Below, one piece after another: positions 35,651 through 43,977 of a DNA stretch of 64,000 bases. The translations under genes were made by a program, and so were the position numbers. The DNA lies in contig CAVZKX010000002.1 in assembly GCA_963775975.1 (NCBI GenBank), positions 3,596,001 to 3,660,000 on the forward strand, written 5' to 3'. The stretch is from JANXQG01 sp963775975 (lineage in GTDB: Bacteria; Planctomycetota; Planctomycetia; Pirellulales; Thermoguttaceae). Position 1 is the stretch's first letter, and each line of letters begins with the position of its first letter. A model generated the notes under the pieces. It was given only the letters and a program-made list of their open reading frames with translations, did no database searches and was not told the DNA's origin.

Positions 35651-36916
35651 ATGGCGACGCCGCGGCACGTTCTGTTTTCCGAATCCAGCCCAGGCTTTGG
35701 CGGGTCCGTGGTGGTGCTCGGACAACTTGTAAAACACCTGGACCCACAACGGTACCGAGCGTACGCGGTCGTCTCGCATCCCCTGCACCGCGATTATCTT
35801 GCCAACATCATGCCGGCTGAGTCTATACTCGTCGATTCCGTGCGGATGCACACCTTCCGTTCGGGCCCGGGCCGCGCCGTTGCCGTCACCGTCGGCCGTT
35901 GCGGCCGCGCCGGTCACCGGCTGGCGACCGCGGCGGTCCTTGCCATGAACCTCGCCGGTCCGGTGCGGTCATTTGCCGGCCGCGTGCGGCGGTACTTTGC
36001 CAATGTCAGCTTCGACGCCGCCTGGCAAAACAACGGCGTAGGCAGCGAAGTCGGCGCCATCGCACTTCTGGCCCGGCGCTGGAATGTGCCCTACATCTGC
36101 AAACCGCAAAGTTTCGAGTGGATTTCGCCGCGGACGAAGTGGCTCGCGAAATTCGTCGATAGGTTCGCTCCGGATTCCAAGGCGGTGGCCGAAAGCATCG
36201 TAGCGATGGGCGTTCCGCGAGATCGTATCCAGGTGACGTATTGCCCCATCGATGTCGAGCGGTTCGACCCCGCCGGCATCGCGGCGACGGGCGAATTCCG
36301 CAACCCCGGCGGCAAGCCCGCTCGGCTTGCTTTTGGCATCGTCGGACAGCTTCTGGAGTGGAAAGGCCAGCATATTTTTCTTTATGCCGCCAAAAAAGTC
36401 TTTGAAAAGTGCCCTGAATCCGTCGCGGTCATTATTGGAGGGGAGCCCGATCGCAATGGAGCGCAATTGAAGCATCTTCAAGGAATCGCGGCCCGGCTCG
36501 GAATCGCCGACAAGGTCGTATTCGCCGGTCACCGCGACGACACGCCGCAAGTGCTTGCCGAACTCGACGTAGTCGTCCACGCATCGATCCAGCCCGAACC
36601 GTTTGGAATGGTAATCGCCGAAGCCATGGCGATGAAGCGGCCGGTCGTCGCCATGCGCACCGGCGGACCGCCGGAGTTTGTCGAGGACGATTCGAATGGC
36701 TTGCTGTGCGACCCGGCTGATGCCGATCAAATGGCGGTGGCGATCACAAGACTTCTCTCCGATGCCGATTTGCGCGGCCGGCTCGGCGAAAACGGACGCA
36801 GAACCGTGGTCGAGAGGTTCTCGGCCGAACGACACGCGCGCGATACGCAGGAACTGCTCGACGCCGTGATTGCTTCGCCGGCGAGGCGGCAACGTCAGCA
36901 GTCCGCCGCGACTTAA
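35651..36916 (+). CDS. glycosyltransferase family 4
   Basis: 421 residues from the ATG at 35651, 10 bases after the kinase stop. Features: VLFSESSPGFGGSVVVLGQLV (acceptor domain), VTYCPIDVERFDP, FGIVGQLLEWKGQHIFLYAA, IIGGEPDRNGAQLKHL and PEPFGMVIAEAMAMKRPVVA with the E-x7-E pair. The usual GT4 length and order. Probably one of the repeat-unit assembly enzymes. Confidence 0.93.
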   Translation: MATPRHVLFSESSPGFGGSVVVLGQLVKHLDPQRYRAYAVVSHPLHRDYLANIMPAESILVDSVRMHTFRSGPGRAVAVTVGRCGRAGHRLATAAVLAMNLAGPVRSFAGRVRRYFANVSFDAAWQNNGVGSEVGAIALLARRWNVPYICKPQSFEWISPRTKWLAKFVDRFAPDSKAVAESIVAMGVPRDRIQVTYCPIDVERFDPAGIAATGEFRNPGGKPARLAFGIVGQLLEWKGQHIFLYAAKKVFEKCPESVAVIIGGEPDRNGAQLKHLQGIAARLGIADKVVFAGHRDDTPQVLAELDVVVHASIQPEPFGMVIAEAMAMKRPVVAMRTGGPPEFVEDDSNGLLCDPADADQMAVAITRLLSDADLRGRLGENGRRTVVERFSAERHARDTQELLDAVIASPARRQRQQSAAT

Positions 36917-36925
36917 CGGCTTGCC

Positions 36926-38134
36926 TTGGCTTCCACGAACACAGTCGTATCGATCTTCGATCACAGCGCGGTGTCGGTCGCGGGAATGGAGACCTACGCA
37001 CGCGAGCTCTCGACGCAATTGGAAAAGCTGGGCTGGCGAAGCGTGCTTGCATTCAGAAATCCTTCCGACGAAGTGCGGCAGTTCCTCAACCTTTCGAACA
37101 CCGTCTTGCACACTGTGGATGATTGCGGCCAACTAGCCTATCGGCCAATTCGACAGGTCATCGCCTTGCTGCGGAGCTATCGGCCGAGAATCGCTCACCT
37201 GCACTTCGTGGACGCCAAGAGCGGTTATCCCTGGCTGGCGAAGCTTCTCGGCGTGAGCGGTATTTACATGCACGACCATATTTCCCGCTTGTGCCCGCTA
37301 TGCACCGTGAAATGCCTCTACCAGGCGAAGAGGAAGGGTTGCCACAATGCCGTGCCACGATGGAAGCGGGCGGCGAACTGGCTGGCTTGCCTGCCGGTGA
37401 CCAAGATGTTTTGCGTAAGCTCGTTCATCCACGCGTGCGACGTGGCCTACGGCGCCATGCCGCGCGCACGGCTGGAGGTGCTTTACAATGGCGTGGACCT
37501 TGGCCGGGCGGCACTCGGCGCGTCGCGCGGGCCGGAGTTCCGCCGGCGCTACGCAATTCCGCCCGATCGCGTGCTCGTCGTCCAAGCCGGCACGATGCGG
37601 AAGGAGAAGGGACTGCCCGATTTGCTTCACGCGGCACAGCGCGTGCTCGCCGCGGACGCGGAGGTCCATTTCCTGCTCGCCGGCGACGGGCCGCAGCGCG
37701 AGGAATTTGAGCGGCTCGCCGCGGAGCTTGGCATAACGTCGCGAGTGACCTTTTCCGGCCGCGTCCGCGATCCGCTGGGCGAAGGCCTCTGGGCGGCGTG
37801 CGACATCGCCTGCCAGGTGTCGCGTTGGCAGGAGGCCTTCGGCTTGACAATTGCCGAGGCGATGGCAGCCGGAAAGCCGCTGATCGGCACACGGACCGGA
37901 GCAATTCCTGAGTTAATTGAGGACGAAGAGTCCGGCCTTCTGATCGAACCGGGCGACACTGCGGCCCTGGCCGAAAAGATATTGTCGCTCGCCGGCGACG
38001 CGCGGCGGCGTTGCGAGATGGGCCAGATTGGCAGGCGAGCATGTCAGGAGAAGTTCGATCTCCAGAAGAACGTGGCTGCGTTGATTGACCACTACGGGAT
38101 CGCAGGCGGATCAAATCGCGGCGGCGGAAAATGA
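36926..38134 (+). CDS. glycosyltransferase family 4
   Basis: 402 residues with a TTG start, 9 bases after the preceding GT4 gene. Features: VVSIFDHSAVSVAGMETYAREL, a Cys-rich central segment (LCPLCTVKCLYQAKRKGC, about 122-139) typical of GT4 enzymes with a CxxC-like cluster, VLYNGVDLGRA, QAGTMRKEKGLPDLLHAA, LAGDGPQREEFE and EAFGLTIAEAMAAGKPLIG. The stop overlaps the ATG of the acyltransferase (ATGA). Confidence 0.92.
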   Translation: MASTNTVVSIFDHSAVSVAGMETYARELSTQLEKLGWRSVLAFRNPSDEVRQFLNLSNTVLHTVDDCGQLAYRPIRQVIALLRSYRPRIAHLHFVDAKSGYPWLAKLLGVSGIYMHDHISRLCPLCTVKCLYQAKRKGCHNAVPRWKRAANWLACLPVTKMFCVSSFIHACDVAYGAMPRARLEVLYNGVDLGRAALGASRGPEFRRRYAIPPDRVLVVQAGTMRKEKGLPDLLHAAQRVLAADAEVHFLLAGDGPQREEFERLAAELGITSRVTFSGRVRDPLGEGLWAACDIACQVSRWQEAFGLTIAEAMAAGKPLIGTRTGAIPELIEDEESGLLIEPGDTAALAEKILSLAGDARRRCEMGQIGRRACQEKFDLQKNVAALIDHYGIAGGSNRGGGK

Positions 38135-39165
38135 CGCAGTCCGTATTAGATCTTGAAAAAACCGTCGCGATCGCCGCGGCCCACGGTCCGAGCGAGTTAA
38201 AGCACGTCGCCTATCTTGACGGCTGGCGAGGGCTGGCCATAGCACTGGTCCTGCAATATCATTTTTTTGGCATTCCGGGGTTCAATTCGGGGCGGCTTGG
38301 CGTGGATGTGTTTTTCGTGCTGTCTGGCTTATTGATGAGCAGGATTCTTTTTGTGAAGCGGGTGCCGCTGAGCACGTTTTATAAGCGTCGCATCAGCCGG
38401 ATTCTGCCCGTGTTCGTTCTATTCGTGGCCGTCGTCTACGCCGCCGCGTTTTTTATGCAGCGTGACGAGTGTCATAACGTCCTTTATACCTTGACGTTCA
38501 CGCGGACCTACCTTCCAACGACGGCAAATATTTGGCAGGCCGACGCACCGATCTTGCACCTTTGGTCGCTCAATGTGGAAGAGCACTGTTACATTTTTCT
38601 CAGCCTGATTACCTTGATTGCTTTTCTGAAGGGCCGCGAGGGCCCGGCGTTGCTGCTCGCCGGTACATTGTCCGTCGCGATTTACTTCGCCTACACCGCG
38701 TATCCCGCGAAAGCTCCGATTGCATTCGAATCTCGAACTGAAGCCGCCGCCAGCTATCTGCTGATTTCCGCCGGTTACTGCCTAACGCGCACGCGATTCG
38801 TATCGCTAGTTCGGTCCTGGATGCCATTGGCGGGGCTCGCCGCGGCCATTGCTTGTTACACGCCAATCCTCCCCTGGTGGCCTCGGGTGCTTTTCTCGCC
38901 TTACCTGCTCGCATTCGCCGTCAATCACCTGTCCGAGACTCCGCGATGGTTTCGCAGGGCGCTCGCATTTGGGCCGTTGTGTTTGCTGGGCATTTGGTCG
39001 TACTCCATTTATATCTGGCATGGGCCGCTCGCCGTACATCAATATTTCACTTATCTCGGGCCTTATGGAAATGCGATCTCCTGTCTGGCGGGAATTGCCG
39101 CCGGCGTCGTATCGTTCTATTGCTTTGAGAATCCGATTCGGACGCGGCTGAACCAAGTATGGTAA
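38131..39165 (+). CDS. membrane O-acyltransferase, first of a tandem pair
   Basis: 344 residues, acyltransferase family 3. Signatures: YLDGWRGLAIALVLQYHFFG with the family Arg and His, RLGVDVFFVLSGLLMSRILF, RRISRILPVFVLF and LWSLNVEEHCYIFLSLI; about ten membrane segments; ends FENPIRTRLNQVW. It is clearly the paralogue of the next gene, sharing most motifs including AAHGPSEL near the N terminus. ATG overlaps the previous stop. Acyl group unknown. Confidence 0.93.
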   Translation: MTQSVLDLEKTVAIAAAHGPSELKHVAYLDGWRGLAIALVLQYHFFGIPGFNSGRLGVDVFFVLSGLLMSRILFVKRVPLSTFYKRRISRILPVFVLFVAVVYAAAFFMQRDECHNVLYTLTFTRTYLPTTANIWQADAPILHLWSLNVEEHCYIFLSLITLIAFLKGREGPALLLAGTLSVAIYFAYTAYPAKAPIAFESRTEAAASYLLISAGYCLTRTRFVSLVRSWMPLAGLAAAIACYTPILPWWPRVLFSPYLLAFAVNHLSETPRWFRRALAFGPLCLLGIWSYSIYIWHGPLAVHQYFTYLGPYGNAISCLAGIAAGVVSFYCFENPIRTRLNQVW

Positions 39166-39211
39166 TCCGCAACGTCGCCGCGAATCCCGAAACTGCCCGA
39201 GACATTTGCAG

Positions 39212-40237
39212 ATGAACCAGGCCGTTATGGAAATCGATCGAGCTGTTAGCGCCGCGGCCGCCCACGGCCCGAGCGAGTTGCCGCACGTCGACTATCTGGA
39301 TGGATGGCGCGGCCTGGCGATTGTGCTTGTCCTGCAAGCCCACTTTTTTGCGGTGCCGGGAATCAAATCGGGGCGCCTCGGCGTCGACGTGTTTTTTGTG
39401 CTCTCGGGTTTCTTGATGAGCCGGATTCTTTTCGTCAAACGGGTGCCGCTGGGCGTTTTTTACAAGCACCGCATCAGCAGAATACTGCCGGCATTCCTCC
39501 TTTATATCGCCGTTGTGTATGGAGCCGCGTACTTCCTTGGACGCGCGGAACGGCATAACATCTTCTGGTCAATTACCTTCCTCCGCAGCTACCTTCCCGC
39601 CAACTTCGACTTTTCTCACGCAGATATTCCCATTCAGCAGCTTTGGTCGCTCAATGTGGAGGAACACTGCTATATCTTCTTGGGCCTGCTTACGCTCGTC
39701 AATCCGCTGAAGGGACGCGAAGCGCCATTCCTTCTGTTTGCAGGCACGCTGTCCATCGCAATTCACTTTGCTTACCGCGCGTTTCCCGATCTCGCGCCGA
39801 CATCGTGCGAGGCGCGTACCGAGGCGGCGGCGGGGCACCTCCTTCTCGCCGCTGGTTACTTTCTCATCCGTCGCCGCGCCGTCCCATTCGTAAGGCCGTG
39901 GATGCCGTTGGCGGCCGCCGCGGCCGCCGCGGTTTGCCACGCGCATGCCGCTCCCTGGTGGACGACAGTAGTCCTTTCGCCGCTGCTGCTCGCGTTTGCG
40001 GTAAATCATCTTTCCGAAACTCCCCGATGGTTCCACACGGCACTTGCCTGGCCGCCGTTACGACTGCTTGGCGTTTGGTCGTACTCAATCTATCTCTGGC
40101 ACGGTCCCTTCACTTCGCACGAATACTTTGGGAGGAACGGCAGCGTCGTTTCCTGCGCGGTTGCAATCGCCGCGGGGGTCGCGTCGTTCTACCTGTTCGA
40201 GAACCCGATCAGAACGTGGCTGAACAAGGTCTGGTAG
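39212..40237 (+). CDS. membrane O-acyltransferase, second of a tandem pair
   Basis: 341 residues from the ATG at 39212 (a TTG two codons upstream is also in frame). Same layout as the preceding gene: YLDGWRGLAIVLVLQAHFFA, RLGVDVFFVLSGFLMSRILF, LWSLNVEEHCYIFLGLL, WSYSIYLWHGP and FENPIRTWLNKVW. The two probably arose by tandem duplication and may acylate different positions. Differences concentrate in the central loop (about 115-140) and around residues 180-225. Confidence 0.93.
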   Translation: MNQAVMEIDRAVSAAAAHGPSELPHVDYLDGWRGLAIVLVLQAHFFAVPGIKSGRLGVDVFFVLSGFLMSRILFVKRVPLGVFYKHRISRILPAFLLYIAVVYGAAYFLGRAERHNIFWSITFLRSYLPANFDFSHADIPIQQLWSLNVEEHCYIFLGLLTLVNPLKGREAPFLLFAGTLSIAIHFAYRAFPDLAPTSCEARTEAAAGHLLLAAGYFLIRRRAVPFVRPWMPLAAAAAAAVCHAHAAPWWTTVVLSPLLLAFAVNHLSETPRWFHTALAWPPLRLLGVWSYSIYLWHGPFTSHEYFGRNGSVVSCAVAIAAGVASFYLFENPIRTWLNKVW

Positions 40238-40253
40238 GAGAAATCTCGCCCGT

Positions 40254-41123
40254 ATGTCCGAATTATCGCTAGCAACCCGAGCCTTGGTCTTCTACGGCTC
40301 CCGCTTGCCCGACCATCCGCGCAAGTGGTGGGTGCATGACCGGCTGCGAAAGTGGCTTGCCGTCCAAGTCGCGGACCGCGAATCCCGCGTCAAGCGCAGC
40401 GGACTGTGGTGGTCGCTGAACCCGGCAGACCACGCCCACGCCGGCCTGTTCTGGATGGGGGCCAAGTATGCGTGGGAGATGTACCACCTGCGCCGGCTGC
40501 TCAAGAGCGGCTGCGCGGTGTTGGATGTCGGCGCGAACTATGGCTATTGCGCCATCACGCTTGCTGCCGCCCTGAAGAAGCAGTGCCGCGTCCTCGCCAT
40601 CGAGCCAGATGCAGCAAACTTCGCCCGCTTGCAGCGCGGCGTCGAGTGGAACGATCTTAACGACACCGTTTCCTGTTTCGAGCTTGCCGTGTCCGATTCG
40701 CCGGGCAAGGCCGTCATGGAAAAACCGGCCGGCAATTCGGGCCATGCCCATATCGTATCCGAAGTCTCGGACGGCAGTGTTTCGGTCGCGACGCTCGACG
40801 ACTTTTGCGATTCCCAGCGATTGGAGCGGTTGGATGCCCTGCTTTTGGACGTCGAAGGTTTTGAAGATCGGGCACTCCGCGGCGCGGCCAAGACGCTTGC
40901 CCGTTTCCACCCCTTGGTCGTCGTCGAGCTCTGGCCGCCGGCCATGCAGCAGCAAAACAGCAGCGTGGAAGCCGTCGCAAACGTGCTCGGCGAGCTAGGT
41001 TATCGGCTTTACCATCCTCACCGGCGGCAACTGGTTCCGCTTGCCATCCTGCCGACAGGCGACACTGGCGTTTACGCGTTCTGCTTCCACAAGGATCGAA
41101 TTCCCGCCGCGCTCGCCCGCTAG
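40254..41123 (+). CDS. FkbM-family methyltransferase
   Basis: 289 residues. The FkbM core has VLDVGANYGYCAITLAAAL (SAM motif I), VLAIEPDAANFARL, FELAVSDSPGKAVM, VATLDDFC, LDALLLDVEGFEDRALRGAA and HPLVVVELWP. Such enzymes O-methylate sugars in many surface polysaccharides. The N-terminal 90 residues are an extension before the SAM fold. A GGTAGGAG site about 13 bases upstream may serve as Shine-Dalgarno. Confidence 0.9.
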   Translation: MSELSLATRALVFYGSRLPDHPRKWWVHDRLRKWLAVQVADRESRVKRSGLWWSLNPADHAHAGLFWMGAKYAWEMYHLRRLLKSGCAVLDVGANYGYCAITLAAALKKQCRVLAIEPDAANFARLQRGVEWNDLNDTVSCFELAVSDSPGKAVMEKPAGNSGHAHIVSEVSDGSVSVATLDDFCDSQRLERLDALLLDVEGFEDRALRGAAKTLARFHPLVVVELWPPAMQQQNSSVEAVANVLGELGYRLYHPHRRQLVPLAILPTGDTGVYAFCFHKDRIPAALAR

Positions 41124-41156
41124 AACCGCGGCCGGCGACAGCTTATCAACTCAGTC

Positions 41157-41963
41157 ATGTCCGCTTTGGTTTCTATCGTCATCCCGTGCTACAAAGGCAG
41201 CCGCTTCCTGGCCAAAACCATCGAAAGCTGCCTCGGCCAAACCTACCGCGACATCGAAGTCATTGTCGTGGACGACAAAAGCCCGCAGAACGATGCCGAG
41301 ATCGCCGACTCGTACGCGGCGAAAGATAGCCGTATCCGCGTGGTCCGTCGCGAGCGCAATGGCGGCGTTTCGCGGGCCTACAACAGCGGCTATGCCATCG
41401 CGCGGGGCGAATACTTCACGCGGCTGTCGCAGGACGATCTGTTCCGCGAGGACGCGATCGAAATCATGCTCAAGCACCTGCAGTCCGCGCCGCCCGAAGT
41501 CGGCCTGATCTATTGCGATATGCAAAAGGTGGACGAAGAGGGCCGATGGCTGTCGCGCTGGAACCAGGCCGCCGATCCCGACAACGCCTTATTCCCGACG
41601 CAGGAAGTGGGGTTGTGCGTGATGTGGCGGCGGAGCGTATTCGAAGCGGTTGGGCCGTTTCGCCCGCGCTACGATTTCGCCGAGGACTACGAATTCTATT
41701 TGCGGGTTTCGCGGAAATACCATTTTGCCAAGTGCGGCAATGAAGCTCCGTTCTTCTTCCGCTGCCACGCCTCGCAAAACGGCACGGTCTCGCAAATGCA
41801 GCAGTCGGCCGCCTATTCGCTCGCCCAGATGTCACACGCCTGGGCGACTGTCAAAAAGCATCCGACCCGCTGGGCTTGTTGGAAGGGCATTGTCGGCTGC
41901 GGACTTCGCATTGGCGCACTAAAAGCGAAAATCGGCCTAGGATCGCTCCGCGCGCGGACATGA
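41157..41963 (+). CDS. glycosyltransferase family 2
   Basis: 268 residues. Typical GT-A opening LVSIVIPCYKGSRFLAKTIES, DIEVIVVDDKSPQND, NGGVSRAYNSGYAIARGEYF and SQDDLF (the DxD-like acceptor), then FRPRYDFAEDYEFYLRVS. No membrane segment, so it is a cytoplasmic or peripheral enzyme. It ends before an AT-rich promoter-like region, which may divide the locus into two transcription units. Confidence 0.92.
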   Translation: MSALVSIVIPCYKGSRFLAKTIESCLGQTYRDIEVIVVDDKSPQNDAEIADSYAAKDSRIRVVRRERNGGVSRAYNSGYAIARGEYFTRLSQDDLFREDAIEIMLKHLQSAPPEVGLIYCDMQKVDEEGRWLSRWNQAADPDNALFPTQEVGLCVMWRRSVFEAVGPFRPRYDFAEDYEFYLRVSRKYHFAKCGNEAPFFFRCHASQNGTVSQMQQSAAYSLAQMSHAWATVKKHPTRWACWKGIVGCGLRIGALKAKIGLGSLRART

Positions 41964-42008
41964 TCAATTGTTAAACATCAGCACGGAACTAAACTGCAAT
42001 AAAGTAAT

Positions 42009-42037
42009 GCGACAGAAATCGATGTTTATGGTAGAAT
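42009..42037 (+). promoter_or_regulatory. candidate internal promoter of the radical SAM gene
   Basis: GCGACA (42009-42014, 4 of 6 to TTGACA) and TAGAAT (42032-42037, 5 of 6 to TATAAT) are 17 bases apart in a 120-base AT-rich gap, rare inside this GC-rich locus. A start near 42044 would leave a leader of about 42 bases. Confidence 0.35.
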
Positions 42038-42041
42038 TGAA

Positions 42042-42062
42042 GTTGGCAAACCAACGAGTTGG
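42042..42062 (+). promoter_or_regulatory. alternating 5-bp stems in the leader of the radical SAM gene
   Basis: GTTGG (42042-42046), CCAAC (42051-42055) and GTTGG (42058-42062): the middle element can pair with either neighbour, and the region ends seven bases before the Shine-Dalgarno. It could be a small switch or a binding site; chance is also possible. Confidence 0.25.
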
Positions 42063-42085
42063 ACTCCCGGAGGAAAGGTAACACA

Positions 42086-43150
42086 ATGCTCACCGACCTC
42101 TCTCGACGCTTCCGCGACGCGCTCAACTGGCGGCTGCGCACGTTTAATGGCGGCCGCTGGGCGGATTACTGCCGGCCGACCTCGGTCGTCATCGTGCTCA
42201 CCATGCGCTGCACCGCCAAGTGCGTGCATTGCGACATCTGGAAGCGCCGCGGCCGCGAAGAGGAACTGGCCACGCTCGACGAGTGGAAGAGGTTTCTCGC
42301 CGACGTGCGAAACTGGCTGGGCCGGGCGCATGTCGTCATTACCGGCGGCGAGGCGCTGACGAACCCGCACGCTATCAAGCTCCTCGCCCACGGCTCATCG
42401 CTCGGCCTTTGCATTGAACTGCTGACGCACGGCTATTGGCAAAACCAGGGGCGGATCGAAGAGGCCGCGCGGTCGCGGCCGTGGCGAATTACGATGTCGA
42501 TCGACGGCATCGGCAAGGCCCACGGCGTCGTCCGCGGACGCGAAGACTTTTGGGACAAGGCGTCCGTCTCGCTCGCCACGCTCATGCGCCTCCGCAAGGA
42601 GGAGCGTCTCGGCTATGTCATCCGTCTGAAGACGGTCATCATGCGGCACAATCTCGGCGACGTCGCCAATGTCGCGCGGTTCGCCGCCGACAACGGCCTT
42701 GAAGTCCTCTATCAGCCGATCGAACAGAACTACGACACCCCCGAAGACCTTGAGTGGTTCAAGCATTCTCCGAATTGGCCGACTGATCCGGAGCAGGCCG
42801 TGGCCACGGTTCGGCAGTTGATCGGTCTGAAGAAGCAGGGGCTGCCGATCTGCAACACGGTCGGGGAGTTGGAAGGGATGATTCCTTACTACCGTGACCC
42901 GGAATTGCAACAGGTCGCGGTGCGGGCGCACATGGCCCACGAATCCCGCCTCATGTGCAGCGCGCTCACCACGATGCAATTGGAGCCCAACGGCGACGTG
43001 GGGACCTGCTTCAAGATGCCGGCTGTCGGCAATATCAAGACGGCCTCGATCCGCGAAATCTGGAAGAATCGCCCGCGCCGCTGGGAAGGGGGCTGCTGCC
43101 AAACCAGAGCGGCCGTCCCCGTTGAGCGCGAGGTCGTGGCCATCTCCTGA
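42086..43150 (+). CDS. radical SAM protein with SPASM-like C terminus
   Basis: 354 residues. Start chosen at the ATG at 42086 because a strong GGAGGAAAGG lies at 42069-42078. The radical SAM cluster motif is CTAKCVHC (CxxxCxxC), followed by HVVITGGEALTNPHA and MSIDGIGKAHGVVRG. The C-terminal part resembles a SPASM/twitch domain, with SRLMCSALTTMQLEPNGDVGTC, FKMPAVGNIKTASIREIW and GGCC, which would hold a second iron-sulfur cluster. It may modify a sugar, peptide or protein for the surface layer. Its own promoter and good ribosome site set it apart from its neighbours. Confidence 0.88.
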   Translation: MLTDLSRRFRDALNWRLRTFNGGRWADYCRPTSVVIVLTMRCTAKCVHCDIWKRRGREEELATLDEWKRFLADVRNWLGRAHVVITGGEALTNPHAIKLLAHGSSLGLCIELLTHGYWQNQGRIEEAARSRPWRITMSIDGIGKAHGVVRGREDFWDKASVSLATLMRLRKEERLGYVIRLKTVIMRHNLGDVANVARFAADNGLEVLYQPIEQNYDTPEDLEWFKHSPNWPTDPEQAVATVRQLIGLKKQGLPICNTVGELEGMIPYYRDPELQQVAVRAHMAHESRLMCSALTTMQLEPNGDVGTCFKMPAVGNIKTASIREIWKNRPRRWEGGCCQTRAAVPVEREVVAIS

Positions 43151-43175
43151 ATCGACGCGGAACCCAACCGATAAC

Positions 43176-43922
43176 GTGTTGCAAAGCATTAAGCGATTTG
43201 CGAAGCGGGTCCGCGATTCGCGCAAGAGCCGAGCGGCTCTCGGCGAATTCAATCCAGGGCAGCGAGCGCTGATTTCGCGCATCAAGTCGCGCAGGCTGAC
43301 GTACCTGAGCGATGCCAGATTAGCCAGCATCGCTCGAACCTGCCGCTCAATTGAGGACGCTGGGTTGCCGGGCGCGTTTCTGGAAGCCGGCTGTGCGCTG
43401 GGCGGATCGGCCATCCTCACCGCCTCGCTGAAAACCGCCTCGCGGCCGCTTTTCGTCTACGACGTCTTCGACATGATCCCGCCGCCGACCCAGGATGATC
43501 CGCCGGAGGTCCACGATCGTTATCATCTAATAGCGGCGGGCAAGTCGAAAGGCATCGACGGCGAGAAATACTACGGCTATTTGGATAATCTCCACGACGT
43601 CGTCCGCGGCAACTTCAAAAGTTTTGGCATTAACTGCGATGAGCAGTCAGTTTCACTGGTTAAGGGGCTCGTCCAGGACACGTTGCAAATCGAGCAGCCG
43701 GTTGCCTTCATGCACATTGACGTCGATTGGTACGAGCCCGTAAAGACATGCATGGAGCGGGTTTTTCCGCGACTCGTCGTCGGTGGGAGCATCATTCTCG
43801 ACGATTATCATGACTGGGGCGGATGCCGAAAAGCGGCCGATGAATATCTGCAAAAGGCCGCGGGCGCTGTTGCGCGGGATGATTCCGCGGGATCGATGAA
43901 GCTGACGAGGATCGAGCGTTAG
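43176..43922 (+). CDS. TylF/MycF-family O-methyltransferase-like protein
   Basis: 248 residues from a GTG at 43176, 25 bases after the radical SAM gene. TylF-type signatures: IEDAGLPGAFLEAGCALGGSA (SAM-binding loop), FVYDVFDMIPPP, VSLVKGLVQDTL, AFMHIDVDWYEPVKTCME and GGSIILDDYHDWGGCRKA. The family contains metal-dependent methyltransferases acting on deoxysugars of macrolides and many surface-polysaccharide proteins. Sugar O-methylation is the likely role. Confidence 0.88.
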   Translation: MLQSIKRFAKRVRDSRKSRAALGEFNPGQRALISRIKSRRLTYLSDARLASIARTCRSIEDAGLPGAFLEAGCALGGSAILTASLKTASRPLFVYDVFDMIPPPTQDDPPEVHDRYHLIAAGKSKGIDGEKYYGYLDNLHDVVRGNFKSFGINCDEQSVSLVKGLVQDTLQIEQPVAFMHIDVDWYEPVKTCMERVFPRLVVGGSIILDDYHDWGGCRKAADEYLQKAAGAVARDDSAGSMKLTRIER

Positions 43923-43977
43923 CGAATCATAGTCCTCGGCAGCGTACCCTCTGTGCTCGATATCCTCGGATTGTATC

